Source of the DNA: Carex sylvatica
Taxonomy: Eukaryota; Streptophyta; Magnoliopsida; Poales; Cyperaceae
NCBI GenBank assembly: GCA_964058845.1
Contig: CAXKVR010000138.1
Span: forward strand, 124,001 to 188,000
DNA length: 64,000 nucleotides
Direction of reading: 5' to 3'
Shown here: piece after piece, positions 48,107 to 59,203 of the stretch
How positions within the stretch are numbered: the first letter of the stretch is position 1
Layout of the letters: each line of letters opens with the position of its first letter
Notes under the pieces: model-generated
The model's input: only the letters and a program-made list of their open reading frames with translations
What the model was told of the DNA's origin: nothing
Database searches by the model: none
Translations under genes and position numbers: made by a program

Positions 48107-50148
48107 AATCTTCAGTATTTTTATTTAGAAAACATAACTAACAAAGTCAAAAGATTCCACTGAGTAAAAGCAATGTATGTAATTTTTAAGAAAGTTGTCA
48201 TAAGAGAACAACATAACAATTCTTGGTTATCCCAGAAAGATTAATACGTTAAAAGTTAAAACCACATGCTTTGTGTGTTTAGTGGATGAAGTTTGTATAA
48301 ACAAAGATGAAAGGAACAAGTATGATATAGTTCTTTCACATATTACATTGAAATGACTAAAGAAAGAAACAATACTTAAATAAGCAGCTATTCTGTTTGG
48401 AAAAATATATTTCAATATGTACAGAGATAATTACTGCTTTTGAAGAAAATTATTTTGGACTTTATCCGTATATCAACAACAACAAGGTATGCACTTTTCA
48501 CGAGGGTAAAAAGTGACTTTTAGCGACGTGTTTTTTTTATTAGTGACGGTACTTTTTGTGACGGAGTGCCGTCATAAATGTCTTTTTTCTCTCGCGAAAA
48601 ATATCTACCTTTTCTATACGTACGTAACATGAGGCTCAGGTGTGTTCAAATAATATAGAAAATAGGGAATGAATATAAAGTTCGTTTTAGTTGAGAAAAA
48701 TGGTATGATTAAGAAAGCTTTTTTTTTTGTATTCAATGTGCATATCAAATATCGTGTTATTTATCTGATATTCCTGTTTTGTCCAGTTAGATGCTAATCA
48801 GCTAGTCTGCAAGCCGCTTGCCTGTTGACTCTGTCTCAGTCGTAAATTAATTTGGAGACGTCAACATGTATTGAAATTCAATGTCAAATTAAAAACACAT
48901 TCTCAACTTATAGTATGGAGGACAATATCATTAAACTAGAAACGCTACAAATTGCTGTAGTGGTTTCAAACCATATTATTATACAGCCACAGTAAGGATA
49001 AAGGAACCTAGTTTTTGCTGTTTTATATTTGTACCAACAATTAGTTTATTGAATGGACTCTAGTCCAGCTCTCAGTTTTGTTTGGTCAACTGGTAGTTAT
49101 TAATTATTTAGTGCTAGCATTGCATAACAGCAGCTGGTTTTAACTTATTTAATCAATTCTTATCCACCAGCCTTCATTTTAATATGTGTCATTTCGCAAA
49201 TCATTTTTCTTTCTTGAAAACAGTGATGACCAAACAGTAGTTAGGATTTAGTTGATCGCTTAATAAAAAATACAACCAATGGATTGCCTCCTGACTGATT
49301 TTTCTAATTTATTGGGCAACCATTAACAGTGAACCAATGTAACTCCTAAAAATACGATCATTGCAGACATACGCATAATTCTCAGGTGCAGTCGTGCAGA
49401 TCATAACCATAATTCACAAGTTGTAAATCATCCTTTGGCTCAGCCAAATCTTGTTACCAGTTTTGAGAAACTTGGCAGATGCTGCCAAGGGGTTTCATTA
49501 ATCATAAAATAATTACAACTCACACCACATTCAGTTCATCCAGCACATAATATAATACCCACCTCACAGCGATCCCAAATAGACAAATTAAACAACAAAC
49601 AACAATATTTCCTTCCTGTTAATTGGCATCTACTGCAAATATTCTTTGATGTATTGTTTCCAGATCAAAATTACAAAATTACAAACCTATAACCCTACTA
49701 GGCTTAAACTGTCAAAATGGCTTAGTTAATTGCAAGTCCATCGGTGAAGAGCAATTACCGCTTATATTCAGGAGAGTAATACCAGTATACTGGTAGAACA
49801 AGCATCACCGTGCCAGTGTTCCATGTTCAGCGCCTTCTTTGGAGAAGGGGCTTCTCATTTCGTTTTAACAATGAAATCAACTAATAAGAGCATAATTTGT
49901 GAATATTTCTTTTGTTTATAAACCCATTGAACCGTCAATTCTTTTCTTCTTCTGGCACTGCCACATTATTGGCGTTCCAATCAAATTAAGATGTACAATT
50001 CTCTAATACACGAAATGTTAAATTTTTTTTTTTTAATACAAGCATGACTTTAATTTAGAAGAAGAAGAAGAAGATGAGGAGAACACACTCCAAATTTGTT
50101 TTTAATAAAAGCACGACTTTAAGTTGCACCTACTCTAAATTTGTATAT
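48107..50148. other. Intergenic, no gene recognised
   Basis: AT-rich. 48508-48585 contains aaaaagtgacttttagcgacgtg...tagtgacggtac...gtgacggagtgccgtcataaatg, words typical of CACTA or Mutator MITE ends, but a matching far end was not found. No exons. Confidence 0.5.
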
Positions 50149-50564
50149 AAAGACTTTGAAAGAGTTAAAGAGGCACTGGTACGAAACAGGACTGTACCGG
50201 GTACCACTGGTACGAGACTGATAACTGCGGCCTATGAGAACAGTACTGGTACTATGAAGGTCATTTACTATCTCATGTGTAATAGAAGGAGAAAAGGATC
50301 AGGGACCTCTTTACAAAACCAACTGTCTGGGAAGCTGTCAGCTTTTTAATTTTAGTTTTTAATCATTTGCTTTTAAATTTCTTCTAGGATTTAATAGCGA
50401 TTTAATTTTAATTTTTCTCTTTTCTAATAAGCTCAGCTGTTTGAGCTATTTTCTTTAAATTTTAGTTTTTACTAGTTACAAAACTTTTGTAATTTTATCA
50501 TTATTAATGGAATTAAATATGGACTAGACTCATATTTTTTTTTTAAAAAGACTTTGAAAGAGTT
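50149..50564 (+). mobile_element. Retroposon-like insert between 18-bp direct repeats
   Basis: AAAGACTTTGAAAGAGTT occurs exactly at 50149-50166 and 50547-50564. The 380 bp between them start aaagaggcactggtacgaa and end in a T run. A long, exact duplication with a homopolymer end is the mark of target-primed (LINE/SINE machinery) insertion. The head has ggtacgagactg, loosely like a pol III B box, and repeated ggtac words. It does not match a SINE family I know. Confidence 0.5.
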
Positions 50565-50753
50565 GCCGCCCTTTAATTCCTATGAAGACCAACCACTAAC
50601 GATTGATGCTATATATACACCCCGGTACATCCGAGCAGAGTCAGACAGGATTATATATTGGTGGCCTACTTAATTGAACGAGCGGTGATCCTTTTTAACA
50701 AATAAGACGTAAATTTAATCTCCAGGTGATGCAGGAACACTGTAAATAATGAT

Positions 50754-51120
50754 CAGTGTCATTTCAACCTATATAACACTAACTCTAAAATCTATCAAAT
50801 TGACTTCAAACAATAAATTTAAACTGTTCAAATTAATTTACATTATATGTGATGCATTTACAAATAAAAATTTTATATTTTCGAGTTATTTTAGTATCAA
50901 ATTAAGTGGTAAAAATATTGAAAAATTAATGTATTAAAATTAACTTAAAAACTCATATATTTGACCACTTAATCTAATACTAAATAAATTCGAAAAGTTA
51001 TAAATTTTACATGTAAACACACAACTAATGAAGTAGATCGATTTGAACAGTTTGAATATACTATTTGAAGTTGATTTAATAAATTTTAAAATTAGTGTAA
51101 TATAGGTTGAAATGACACTG
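50754..51120. mobile_element. Foldback MITE of the second family, copy 2
   Basis: Ends CAGTGTCATTTCAACCTATAT and its inverse, with arms complementary over most of 367 bp. Shares inner words with the element at 12673. A 62-codon frame inside is incidental. No clear target duplication. Confidence 0.75.
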
Positions 51121-51630
51121 AATAGCCAAACTCTGTATGGAGATCTATTTTGTTCTCAATTGATAGATCTTAACAAGCTTCAGTACCAAAATTACGGACT
51201 TCTGAAATTTCACTGACAGAATTATGGTGAAATAAGGAAAGATTATGCGTGCGTTGTTAGGGTGATTGATCTGAGAATTGACACCTTAATTGGAGAAGTC
51301 ATTAAATATTCAAGGTTTTAAAAAAAAAAAAATCAATATTCAAGTAAGTAGCAAGCGAGAAAAAGACCGAAACAATTTTAAATAAATGCTAAATATGATA
51401 ATTTTTTATTCATCTTATATCAAAAGGTAGAATTTATACAAAGGCAACAAAGAGTTGTACATGCCATACAATTATTCAACAAACTGTACGCTAGGTATAC
51501 ATACATAACTCTAGCTACCGTCTCTTATTCACCAAACTCTACAACATAAGTATCATACCACACCAGGCAACCAAATCAACACACATCACCAGACACCCAA
51601 TCAACATAAATAACAAAACTAGCTCTTCAA
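51121..51630. other. 3' flank of the second HSP70 gene
   Basis: Spacer and likely 3' untranslated region of the minus-strand HSP70 gene; no other feature. Confidence 0.5.
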
Positions 51631-53857
51631 TTAATCGACCTCTTCAATCTTTGGTCCAGCACCGCCACTACCATTACTTGAAGGACCCCTTGGCGCATCC
51701 TCATCCATACCAGTTGGCATGCCACCGGCACCTCCCTGATACATCTTGGAAATGATTGGGTTACATATACCCTCCAGCTCCTTCATCTTATCCTCAAATT
51801 CATCCACCTCAGCAAGCTGGTTCGAGTCGAGCCACTTGATAGTCTCCTCTACCGCATCCTCTATCTTCTTCTTATCTGCTGCACCGAGTTTCTCACCGAT
51901 CTTCTCATCCCTGATGGTATTCCTCATGTTGTATGCGTAGTTCTCCAGAGCATTCTTAGCATCAACCTTCCTCTTGTGCTCTTCATCCTCAGCCTTGTAC
52001 TTCTCAGCCTCCCGCACCATCTTCTCTATCTCCTCCTTGCTGAGCCGGCCTTTGTCGTTAGTGATTGTGATCTTGTTCTTGTGGCCGGTAGTCTTGTCCT
52101 CAGCCGAGACATTCAAGATGCCATTGGCATCAATGTCAAAGGTGACATTGATTTGCGGCACGCCTCTCGGAGCAGGGGGAATGCCAGTGAGCTCGAATTT
52201 GCCGAGCAGGTTGTTATCCTTAGTCCGGGTCCTCTCTCCTTCATAGACTTGGATTAAGACTCCCGGTTGATTGTCCGAATAGGTGGAGAAGACTTGTTCC
52301 TTCTTGGTTGGGATAGTGGTGTTTCTCGGAATCAACACAGTCATGACTCCACCTGCAGTCTCAAGACCAAGTGATAAGGGAGTGACATCCAACAGTAACA
52401 AGTCTTGTACCTTCTGATTACCCTCGCCACTCAAAATTGCAGCTTGAACTGCAGCACCGTATGCTACAGCCTCATCCGGGTTGATGCTCTTGCAAAGCTC
52501 CTTCCCATTGAAGAAGTCTTGCAAGAGCTGCTGCACCTTTGGAATCCTTGTCGAACCGCCAACCAGGACAACATCATGGATCCGACTCTTGTCCAGCTTG
52601 GCATCCCTCAGGCACTTCTCCACCGGCTCCATACACCTCCGAAACAGATCCATGTTCAGCTCCTCAAACCTCGCACGTGTGATCGTGGCATAGAAATCAA
52701 TTCCCTCGTAAAGAGAATCAATCTCTATGGTGGTCTGAGCAGTAGAGGAGAGAGTCCTCTTAGCCCTTTCACAAGCAGTTCTGAGCCTTCTCAGAGCCCT
52801 TGGGTTGCCACTTATATCTTTCTTGTGCTTCCTCCTGAACTCCTGCGCAAAGTGGTTCACCATCCTGTTGTCAAAATCTTCCCCTCCCAAATGTGTATCA
52901 CCGGCCGTTGCCTTGACCTCGAAAATCCCCTCTTCAATTGTGAGAATAGACACATCAAACGTGCCTCCCCCAAGGTCAAAGATCAACACATTCTTTTCAC
53001 CTGTACTGCTGGCCTTCTTATCCAACCCGTAGGCAATTGCAGCTGCAGTGGGTTCATTTATAATGCGCATCACATTGAGACCAGCAATGACACCGGCATC
53101 CTTTGTTGCCTGGCGTTGAGAGTCATTGAAGTAGGCAGGGACAGTCACGACAGCATTGTTTATAGTGGTTCCAAGGAAGGCCTCTGCAATTTCCCTCATC
53201 TTGGTCAGAACCATGGAGGATATTTCCTCAGGGGAGAACTGCTTCTCCTCACATTTGTATTGGACAACTATCATCGGCTTGTCACCTGGGCCTGGAATTA
53301 CTTTGAAAGGCCAGAGTTTCATGTCGTCTTGAACTGACGGGTCGCTGAACCTCCTTCCAATCAGTCGCTTTGCATCTGCAAGAGTTGAACAATAGATATA
53401 AATACAATTTAGTACTTCTTATTCTGTTTTCTCATGAGCAGTAGTTAATTTATTTTGCTTCTGTTTAATTTTGGATTTAATATTTTTAAGAAGACCAATA
53501 GAAAAGAAATAACAACTCATGAACAATACAAAGATGGTCAGTCGGGTACCAAAATATAGAAATGAAAGATTGGATAACATAAACATATTGAAATTACAAC
53601 AAAATATAAAGATTAAAGATGAGATAACATAACATACCAAAAACAGTGTTAGTCGGGTTCATGGCAACCTGATTCTTGGCTGCGTCACCTATAAGCCGCT
53701 CTGTGTCAGTGAACGCCACATAGGATGGCGTGGTGCGGTTCCCCTGATCATTTGGTATGATCTCCACACGGTCATGTTGCCACACACCCACACAAGAATA
53801 AGTTGTCCCGAGATCAATCCCAATTGCCGGCCCCTCACCTTTCCCCTTTCCGGCCAT
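51631..53857 (-). CDS. Cytosolic heat shock cognate 70 kDa protein (HSP70/HSC70), second copy
   Basis: Cytosolic/nuclear ATP-dependent chaperone. Two exons on the minus strand (53638-53857, 51631-53375) with a 262-bp GT-AG intron splitting the same Asp codon (G|AT) as in the gene at 14985. The product is 654 residues with all signatures: [53 protein letters not shown] and the C-terminal EEVD. It begins [13 protein letters not shown], two residues longer than the first copy, and the Gly-rich tail differs ([15 protein letters not shown]). The substrate-binding domain is very close to the first copy, with scattered conservative changes. Codon choice differs visibly, so the duplication is not very recent. 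The start is the only ATG ahead of the conserved block. A perfect heat-shock element and TATA box lie upstream. It is divergent from the UBC7-like gene, about 0.8 kb apart. Confidence 0.97.
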
Positions 53858-54671
53858 GTCGAAGAATAATCAATCGAACAGAGATTGCTTCTTTGTGATT
53901 AAGAGCGAGTTGAGTTGTTTGTTTTCTGTGAGCAGGGATTAGCAACTTCTTGGCTTGAAGAGAGTGAGGTTTGTAGTTTTTATAGAGAGCGACAATTAAT
54001 GGTTCGGGAATTTTCTGATGGGAAAAGAAATATCTGGGCCGTTGGATGGAGCGGTGGATGATACGAGAAGGTGGAAGTTATTTCTACGAACCGCATAGAT
54101 TTCTCCAGAAACTGGATAGAGGGGCCAGGTGAGGTCTGGCCGTCTGGGTCTCTCCAGATCTCTATAGCTGCTTCTCGTGTGTTGTTCTTGGGCCCCAAGG
54201 GATGAGTTCTCCTATCTCAACCTTTAATTGTAGTACTTAAAATTTCAATTAAACTAAAAAAAAAAGTTTATAATACAATAAAATAGTTCGGATTCCCCCC
54301 CCGGTAAAGCTCATTTCATTTCTCTATTTTTGTATATCAAAGGGGCCAGGAAATATTTTCTGCAATTGAGCATCTCTTGGGCTTCTTTCTAGTTAACATT
54401 GGGACTTGTGAGACATTTGGGTTTTTACTATTGAACTTTCCATTTCATGGGCTAAAAAGAAGCCCATTGTAGGCTTTAAATTTAAAATTGGAAGACGTCT
54501 TAAAGTTAAAGATGGAAATAAATTTTCTGATTTGTGAGAAGTAAAACAGAAATCAAAATAAAATGAGAAATTGAAAGGTCACTTTTTATAGCTCTCATTG
54601 GAGAAAAAAAAAAAAACAAGCAATTTTTTGAATTCTCCCTGCTTTTTCGGAATTCTATCTCTGTTTCTCCA
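53858..54671. other. Shared upstream region between divergent HSP70 and UBC7-like genes
   Basis: Holds the HSP70 promoter on the left. On the right, no distinct promoter element could be assigned to the UBC7-like gene. An 82-codon minus-strand frame at 54506-54754 is not gene-like. Confidence 0.5.
53978..54015 (-). promoter_or_regulatory. TATA box and heat-shock element of the second HSP70 gene
   Basis: On the minus strand TATAAAA (53978-53984) lies about 120 bp upstream of the ATG. Just beyond it, TTC (54003-54005), GAA (54008-54010) and TTC (54013-54015) alternate with exact 2-base gaps: a perfect three-unit heat-shock element. Looser GAA/TTC words continue to about 54115. Confidence 0.85.
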
Positions 54672-55599
54672 ATGCTAAATTCAAGCCAAGCAATCCGCCT
54701 CCTCCACAAGCAGCTCAAAGGTGACCCAAACTTTTCTATAGAACTTGCTATCATTTGATCTGTTTTTCCTTCTTCTTCTTTTTTCCCTTAAAAGGAAAGG
54801 TTTAATGTTTTTTTCCTTCATAAAAATCTGGTGGATGGCTTCTCAGCAGGATTAGTCGATGATTCGAATATCTTCAAGTGGAGCATCACCATCATTGGCC
54901 CTCCTGATACTTTCTAGTAAGTCTTTCCATAGAAATTGCATTTAATTTTAGTTTTTGCTTAATAAAAACTAAAATTAGGAGAACAAAATGAAATTCTAGT
55001 TCACATAGCTCCAGTTCCTATCATGGTGTCATTCATTGTTTCCTATTTTATTTGGGCCTTAGGAATCTGGTCATTGGTGCAAAACTTAGGGTTTTTCTCT
55101 TACTTCCGATGCGGCGCAAATTTTATCTTATCGAACCAATATCAATCAGTATTATTCATGACAGTGATGCCAATCCCTCTAATTTAGTATTAGAGCAGTA
55201 GATTTCAACAGCTAAAACCACAGCTATTGGATGGCTCAATCCCCTGGCATGTGCTAAACTCGTTTAGGATTGTAACAGTTTGCATAAACAAATCGACACA
55301 GCATGCATGATGAAATAAATAATATAGTGAAACATGCATTTTCAAAAATGAAGAAGCAAAAATGTAATGAAGTTGATACCACATACTCTCAACATAACAA
55401 GAGTTGTCCTCAATATAATTACTTTCCACGAGTATGTCAAATCTTATATTCTCGACACACTGTTGCAAACAACACTGGTGACTCCTTGACCTACCTGTAA
55501 GGTTAAAAGGTTCGAGACACATTGGCGATACTCTTATGATTTATGTCAAGCCCTACAATTGATCTTATGCAAACATTGGTTCTCCATCTATGGTCATAA

Positions 55600-55866
55600 G
55601 CGGAGGCAAATCTTAGTATATTCTTGTGGGTGCTAAGCCACCCCAATGGTTTCAAAATTTTAATTATGTATATTAAAATTTAATTAAATTTTAATTTTAT
55701 TAAATGTTTTTTGTAGTCCAGCCCCACTCAATAATTATCAAATGTTTGCTTGTAGACTAGTGGCTAATAGTTAAAACTCTATTTAGTGGTTGAGAGAACA
55801 TGGGTTCAAATCTCATTCACCACATTCTGCAAAAAAGAGATGCCACCACACAACTCGCCCCCTATA
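55600..55866 (+). mobile_element. Short hAT-like non-autonomous element, copy 2, inside the UBC7-like intron
   Basis: Opposite-orientation relative of 7969-8277: ggtgctaagccacc..., ttttaattatgtatatt, a tRNA-like stretch ending catgggttcaaatctc, and an end reading actcgccccctata. The termini are diverged and the target duplication is not visible. Length and order of blocks agree between the two copies. Confidence 0.55.
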
Positions 55867-58761
55867 ATTTGTACCATAGACTGAGATCTTAGTTGAAGAT
55901 TGTTTCGGTCAAGGATTTATATTTTGTCTTGGTAAAATAATGATAAGAGTATGGTATGGTAAGGTAGATATTCCCAATTCAGGTAATTATTTGAGCCATT
56001 TTGATTATGTGTATGTTTACAGTATACCTATAAGCTAAGGCTAAGGATCAGGAACTCGTCCAAAAAATAATAAATTGCAAACTTCCATTACATACTGAAA
56101 TCGAACCAGCAGCATGTATCTATACTGATGGGAACAAAACCAACCCAAATTTGCATATTGGAATCCTTGATAACATATTGATCATTGATTTTCTTATGCT
56201 TTTAGTTCTTGGAGTTGAGTGCTTAGCCACAAAAAAAATAAAATAAACATGCTATATTTCATTCATAACTGGGAACGAGTTGCAATGATTGTTGGGTGCA
56301 AAATCATATATAAAGTTATTTTGAATGATGCCTTAGAGCATCTCCATCGGTGCAAGCTTTTGCAATTGCAAACTGCATAATTGCAATTTCAATTGATTTT
56401 AATTGCTATGATTCTACATCCATGAAATTAGATTTAATTTCATTTTGACTGCCACGTCAGCCATTTTTTTTTTTTTCAGTTGACCACTTCCTTTCTTCTC
56501 CATGCGTTTCTGTTTCCTTCTTCCGTTCATTTTTCTTCTCCTTTGTCCGCATCACCACTTCAGAAAACAACTCTCTCTCTCTCTCTCTATATTCTCTCTC
56601 CACAATGACCAGCACAAGCCCCCCTCTCTCTGCTCTCTCTCTCTCCATACATTCTTCAGTGGAGAGGTCCATAGTGCAAATTACCCTTAAAATCAATGAA
56701 CACGCATCCACCCCAAAATTTTGTATCCAAGGCAACCAAACTTCAAAACCAACAATAGAAACATGAGGAGATTAAATAATTAAATAATATTGAAAAATCT
56801 AAAATAAAAAGTTTGATATCTCTCATTACTACAAGATGAGTCATTTCTTGTGACAGTGAGAACAAAAAATTACATCCAAAACCTTAATTACTAAGAAATT
56901 ACAACAATTTGATCTCTAAACAAAAATTAGCAGACCCATTCATCTTCTCCTTTAACATCTCATACTGATCCTACAGTACCAGTAGTTAAGTAAATAAACA
57001 AATCAAATCAAATATAAACTAATTTCCTTCCTTTCCTTTCTTTCACTAGAACTGAACACCTCCAAAACCAACATTAATGACTAAATCCAAAATCTATAAC
57101 ACCAAGAAAACAGAAACATACGTAAATGACTATTAGCTCATTATACATAAGGAACAGTAATCAACCAAGACATTTTGGAATCCTGACAAGTGCTTTAACA
57201 AATAAATTGAAGAAAAAAAGGGGGAGGCCGAAATGCAGTAATACTGTTTTCATCATATAGCAGCACAGAATGAAAAATTGAAAACAAAATAATACTCATT
57301 AAGGTGCTTAAAAGTAGACTACAAGTAACAAAGAATCCTAAAATTATAACCATATAGCAACAGATCTCCAACAACTTTCATCCCTGTTCAAACCAATGTG
57401 AAGAAGATTGAAGATGCCCATATGGCTATCTTTAAAGTATGCAAATTGCGAGTATTTCCTGCTAAATAATAACCATAAATCAATTAATACTTTGCAAAAT
57501 AAATTATAATCAGAAAATACAAGAATTTTTGCATAATTTTTTTTTTCAAATAAGACCTGTGTTCCAAAAGGACAATTCTTCATCATTCTTTTAAAATTTC
57601 AAGTATACAAAATATATTTAAATTTATCTAAGACAACTCAGCTTGAAAGGTAAAATTTGTGGAAATGTGCATATACATAATAGAATTCTTACTTTTAATT
57701 AAACAGGGATTCCATAAATTTTTCTAATTTTAATAATTTTCAACTTAATTGAACTGCATTTTAATCGATTACATAAATTCCAACATTACATTACAAAGTT
57801 ACCAAGAAAACTACAGGACACATAAAGGAGTTCATAATTCAAAGGTTCATATATTCTAATTTTGTTTAGAATCATTTAGCATTTAACAATGTAGATATGG
57901 ATAAAATATAAAGCATTTAACAACTTAGCTGAAGATATGGATAAAATATAAAGCATTTAACAATGCAGTTAGCATTAGGTAGTATGGAGATGCAATTAAC
58001 ATGAGAAAACACGAAGACAGTATGGAGATGTCATACATCTGATACACAAATTCATTCATTGAGCACCATTGAACTAATTCCAAAGACATAAATTGATTTA
58101 AGTGACCAAATAATTGTACTTGTTTGAGAGAACAGCTAAGAGAGAGAGCCTTCTTGAGTAGCAATTCAACTGAGAGAACCAGAATTGCTGGGATGCTTAG
58201 TAGACCAAGCACTCCCTAAATACAAAAATAAAAACATATAAGTTTGATATAGAGAAAATAACTTGATGCTTAAAATTGAAATAAAACCAGAAAAAAGGAT
58301 CTGGATTGTTTGGTACCAACAACAAGAACCTCAACCAACTCCGATGCTAAAAACCATAGAAAGAACAAACATTTACCATAACTATGTTGATGCCTGACAT
58401 CTTATCAGTGTAGCTTCATTACTACACATCACCATTTGGTTTTTCCCTGATCTCAGGTTTATCACTTATGTATTCCACATTTTCCATATTTAACCTTTTC
58501 GATTAATCAATACCTGAGATCCAATGGCATGCAAATATTCTATATTTAACATTTTGGATTAAGCCATAACCACTTGTATTTTCCCCTCTAAACATGATTG
58601 ATTAATCCAATATTCCATAACCACTTTACATATTGTTGCAATATGGCGTCAAATTGAAAAAATTATAAAGAAGTAATAAGAAAATTTAACCAACAAAGGG
58701 TATTTACTAATTAAAAGTGCTACTCCTACTGTGAAAACCCGATATTTCTCATATTATTTAC

Positions 58762-58936
58762 CTTTGTATCTATGGTGCGTTGGCTCAGCGACAGTAATCA
58801 AAGCTTCGGCAAAAGATGGTGATAGACAGGCAATGCCTAACTCGTCAGCCCTCTCGACTACAGTTTTGAAAACATTAGGATTAGCTATGATCAATCTAGG
58901 ATTTGTCTTAAACAGACGGACAATTTGATGAGGAAA
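58762..58936 (-). pseudogene. Captured coding fragment, possibly an mTERF repeat
   Basis: On the minus strand an open 58-codon stretch reads ...VRLFKTNPRLIIANPNVF..., then ERADELGIACLSPSFAEAL, and ends at a good GT donor (ACAAAG|GTAAAT). The NPRLIIANP-helix-LGI pattern is like one repeat of mitochondrial transcription termination factor (mTERF) proteins, by memory only. A TGA lies directly upstream in frame and no start is visible, so it is a fragment. It sits inside the PIF/Harbinger element and may be host sequence carried by it. Confidence 0.4.
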
Positions 58937-59087
58937 TCAATCACATTCTAAATTTTGATCTGAACAACTGCTTGATGAAATACTAAACAAATCTCTGACC
59001 CAAGTAAATGATGCGTCGTGATAAGAGCAGAGGAAGGGAGTTCTTCAACGGTAGGGAGGAAGCGGAGCTCTTCAGCATGAGGGAGAG

Positions 59088-59203
59088 AGAACTGGGAGGG
59101 CAAGAGCGGCAGGAGGTAAATAGGTGAGGGAGGGGGAACTGGGAGGGCAAGAGTGGTGGGAGGTAAATAGTGAGGGAGGGGGAACTGGGAGGGCTAGACC
59201 GTG
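59088..59203. repeat. Tandem repeats of 46-47 bp in the transposon's right end
   Basis: The phrase gaactgggagggcaagag.gg..ggaggtaaatag.tgagggaggggg repeats 2.5 times with period 47 then 46 (actgggaggg at 59091, 59138, 59184). G-rich on the plus strand. Confidence 0.85.

Noticed and set aside
52405..53337. 310-codon open frame antisense to the second HSP70
   Set aside because: Same by-product as above; mirrors the sense codon pattern.
54850..54916. Intact UBC7 N-terminal region
   Set aside because: The codons for KNLVDGFSA remain just upstream but lack a usable in-frame acceptor, so the region is damaged and not a normal exon.
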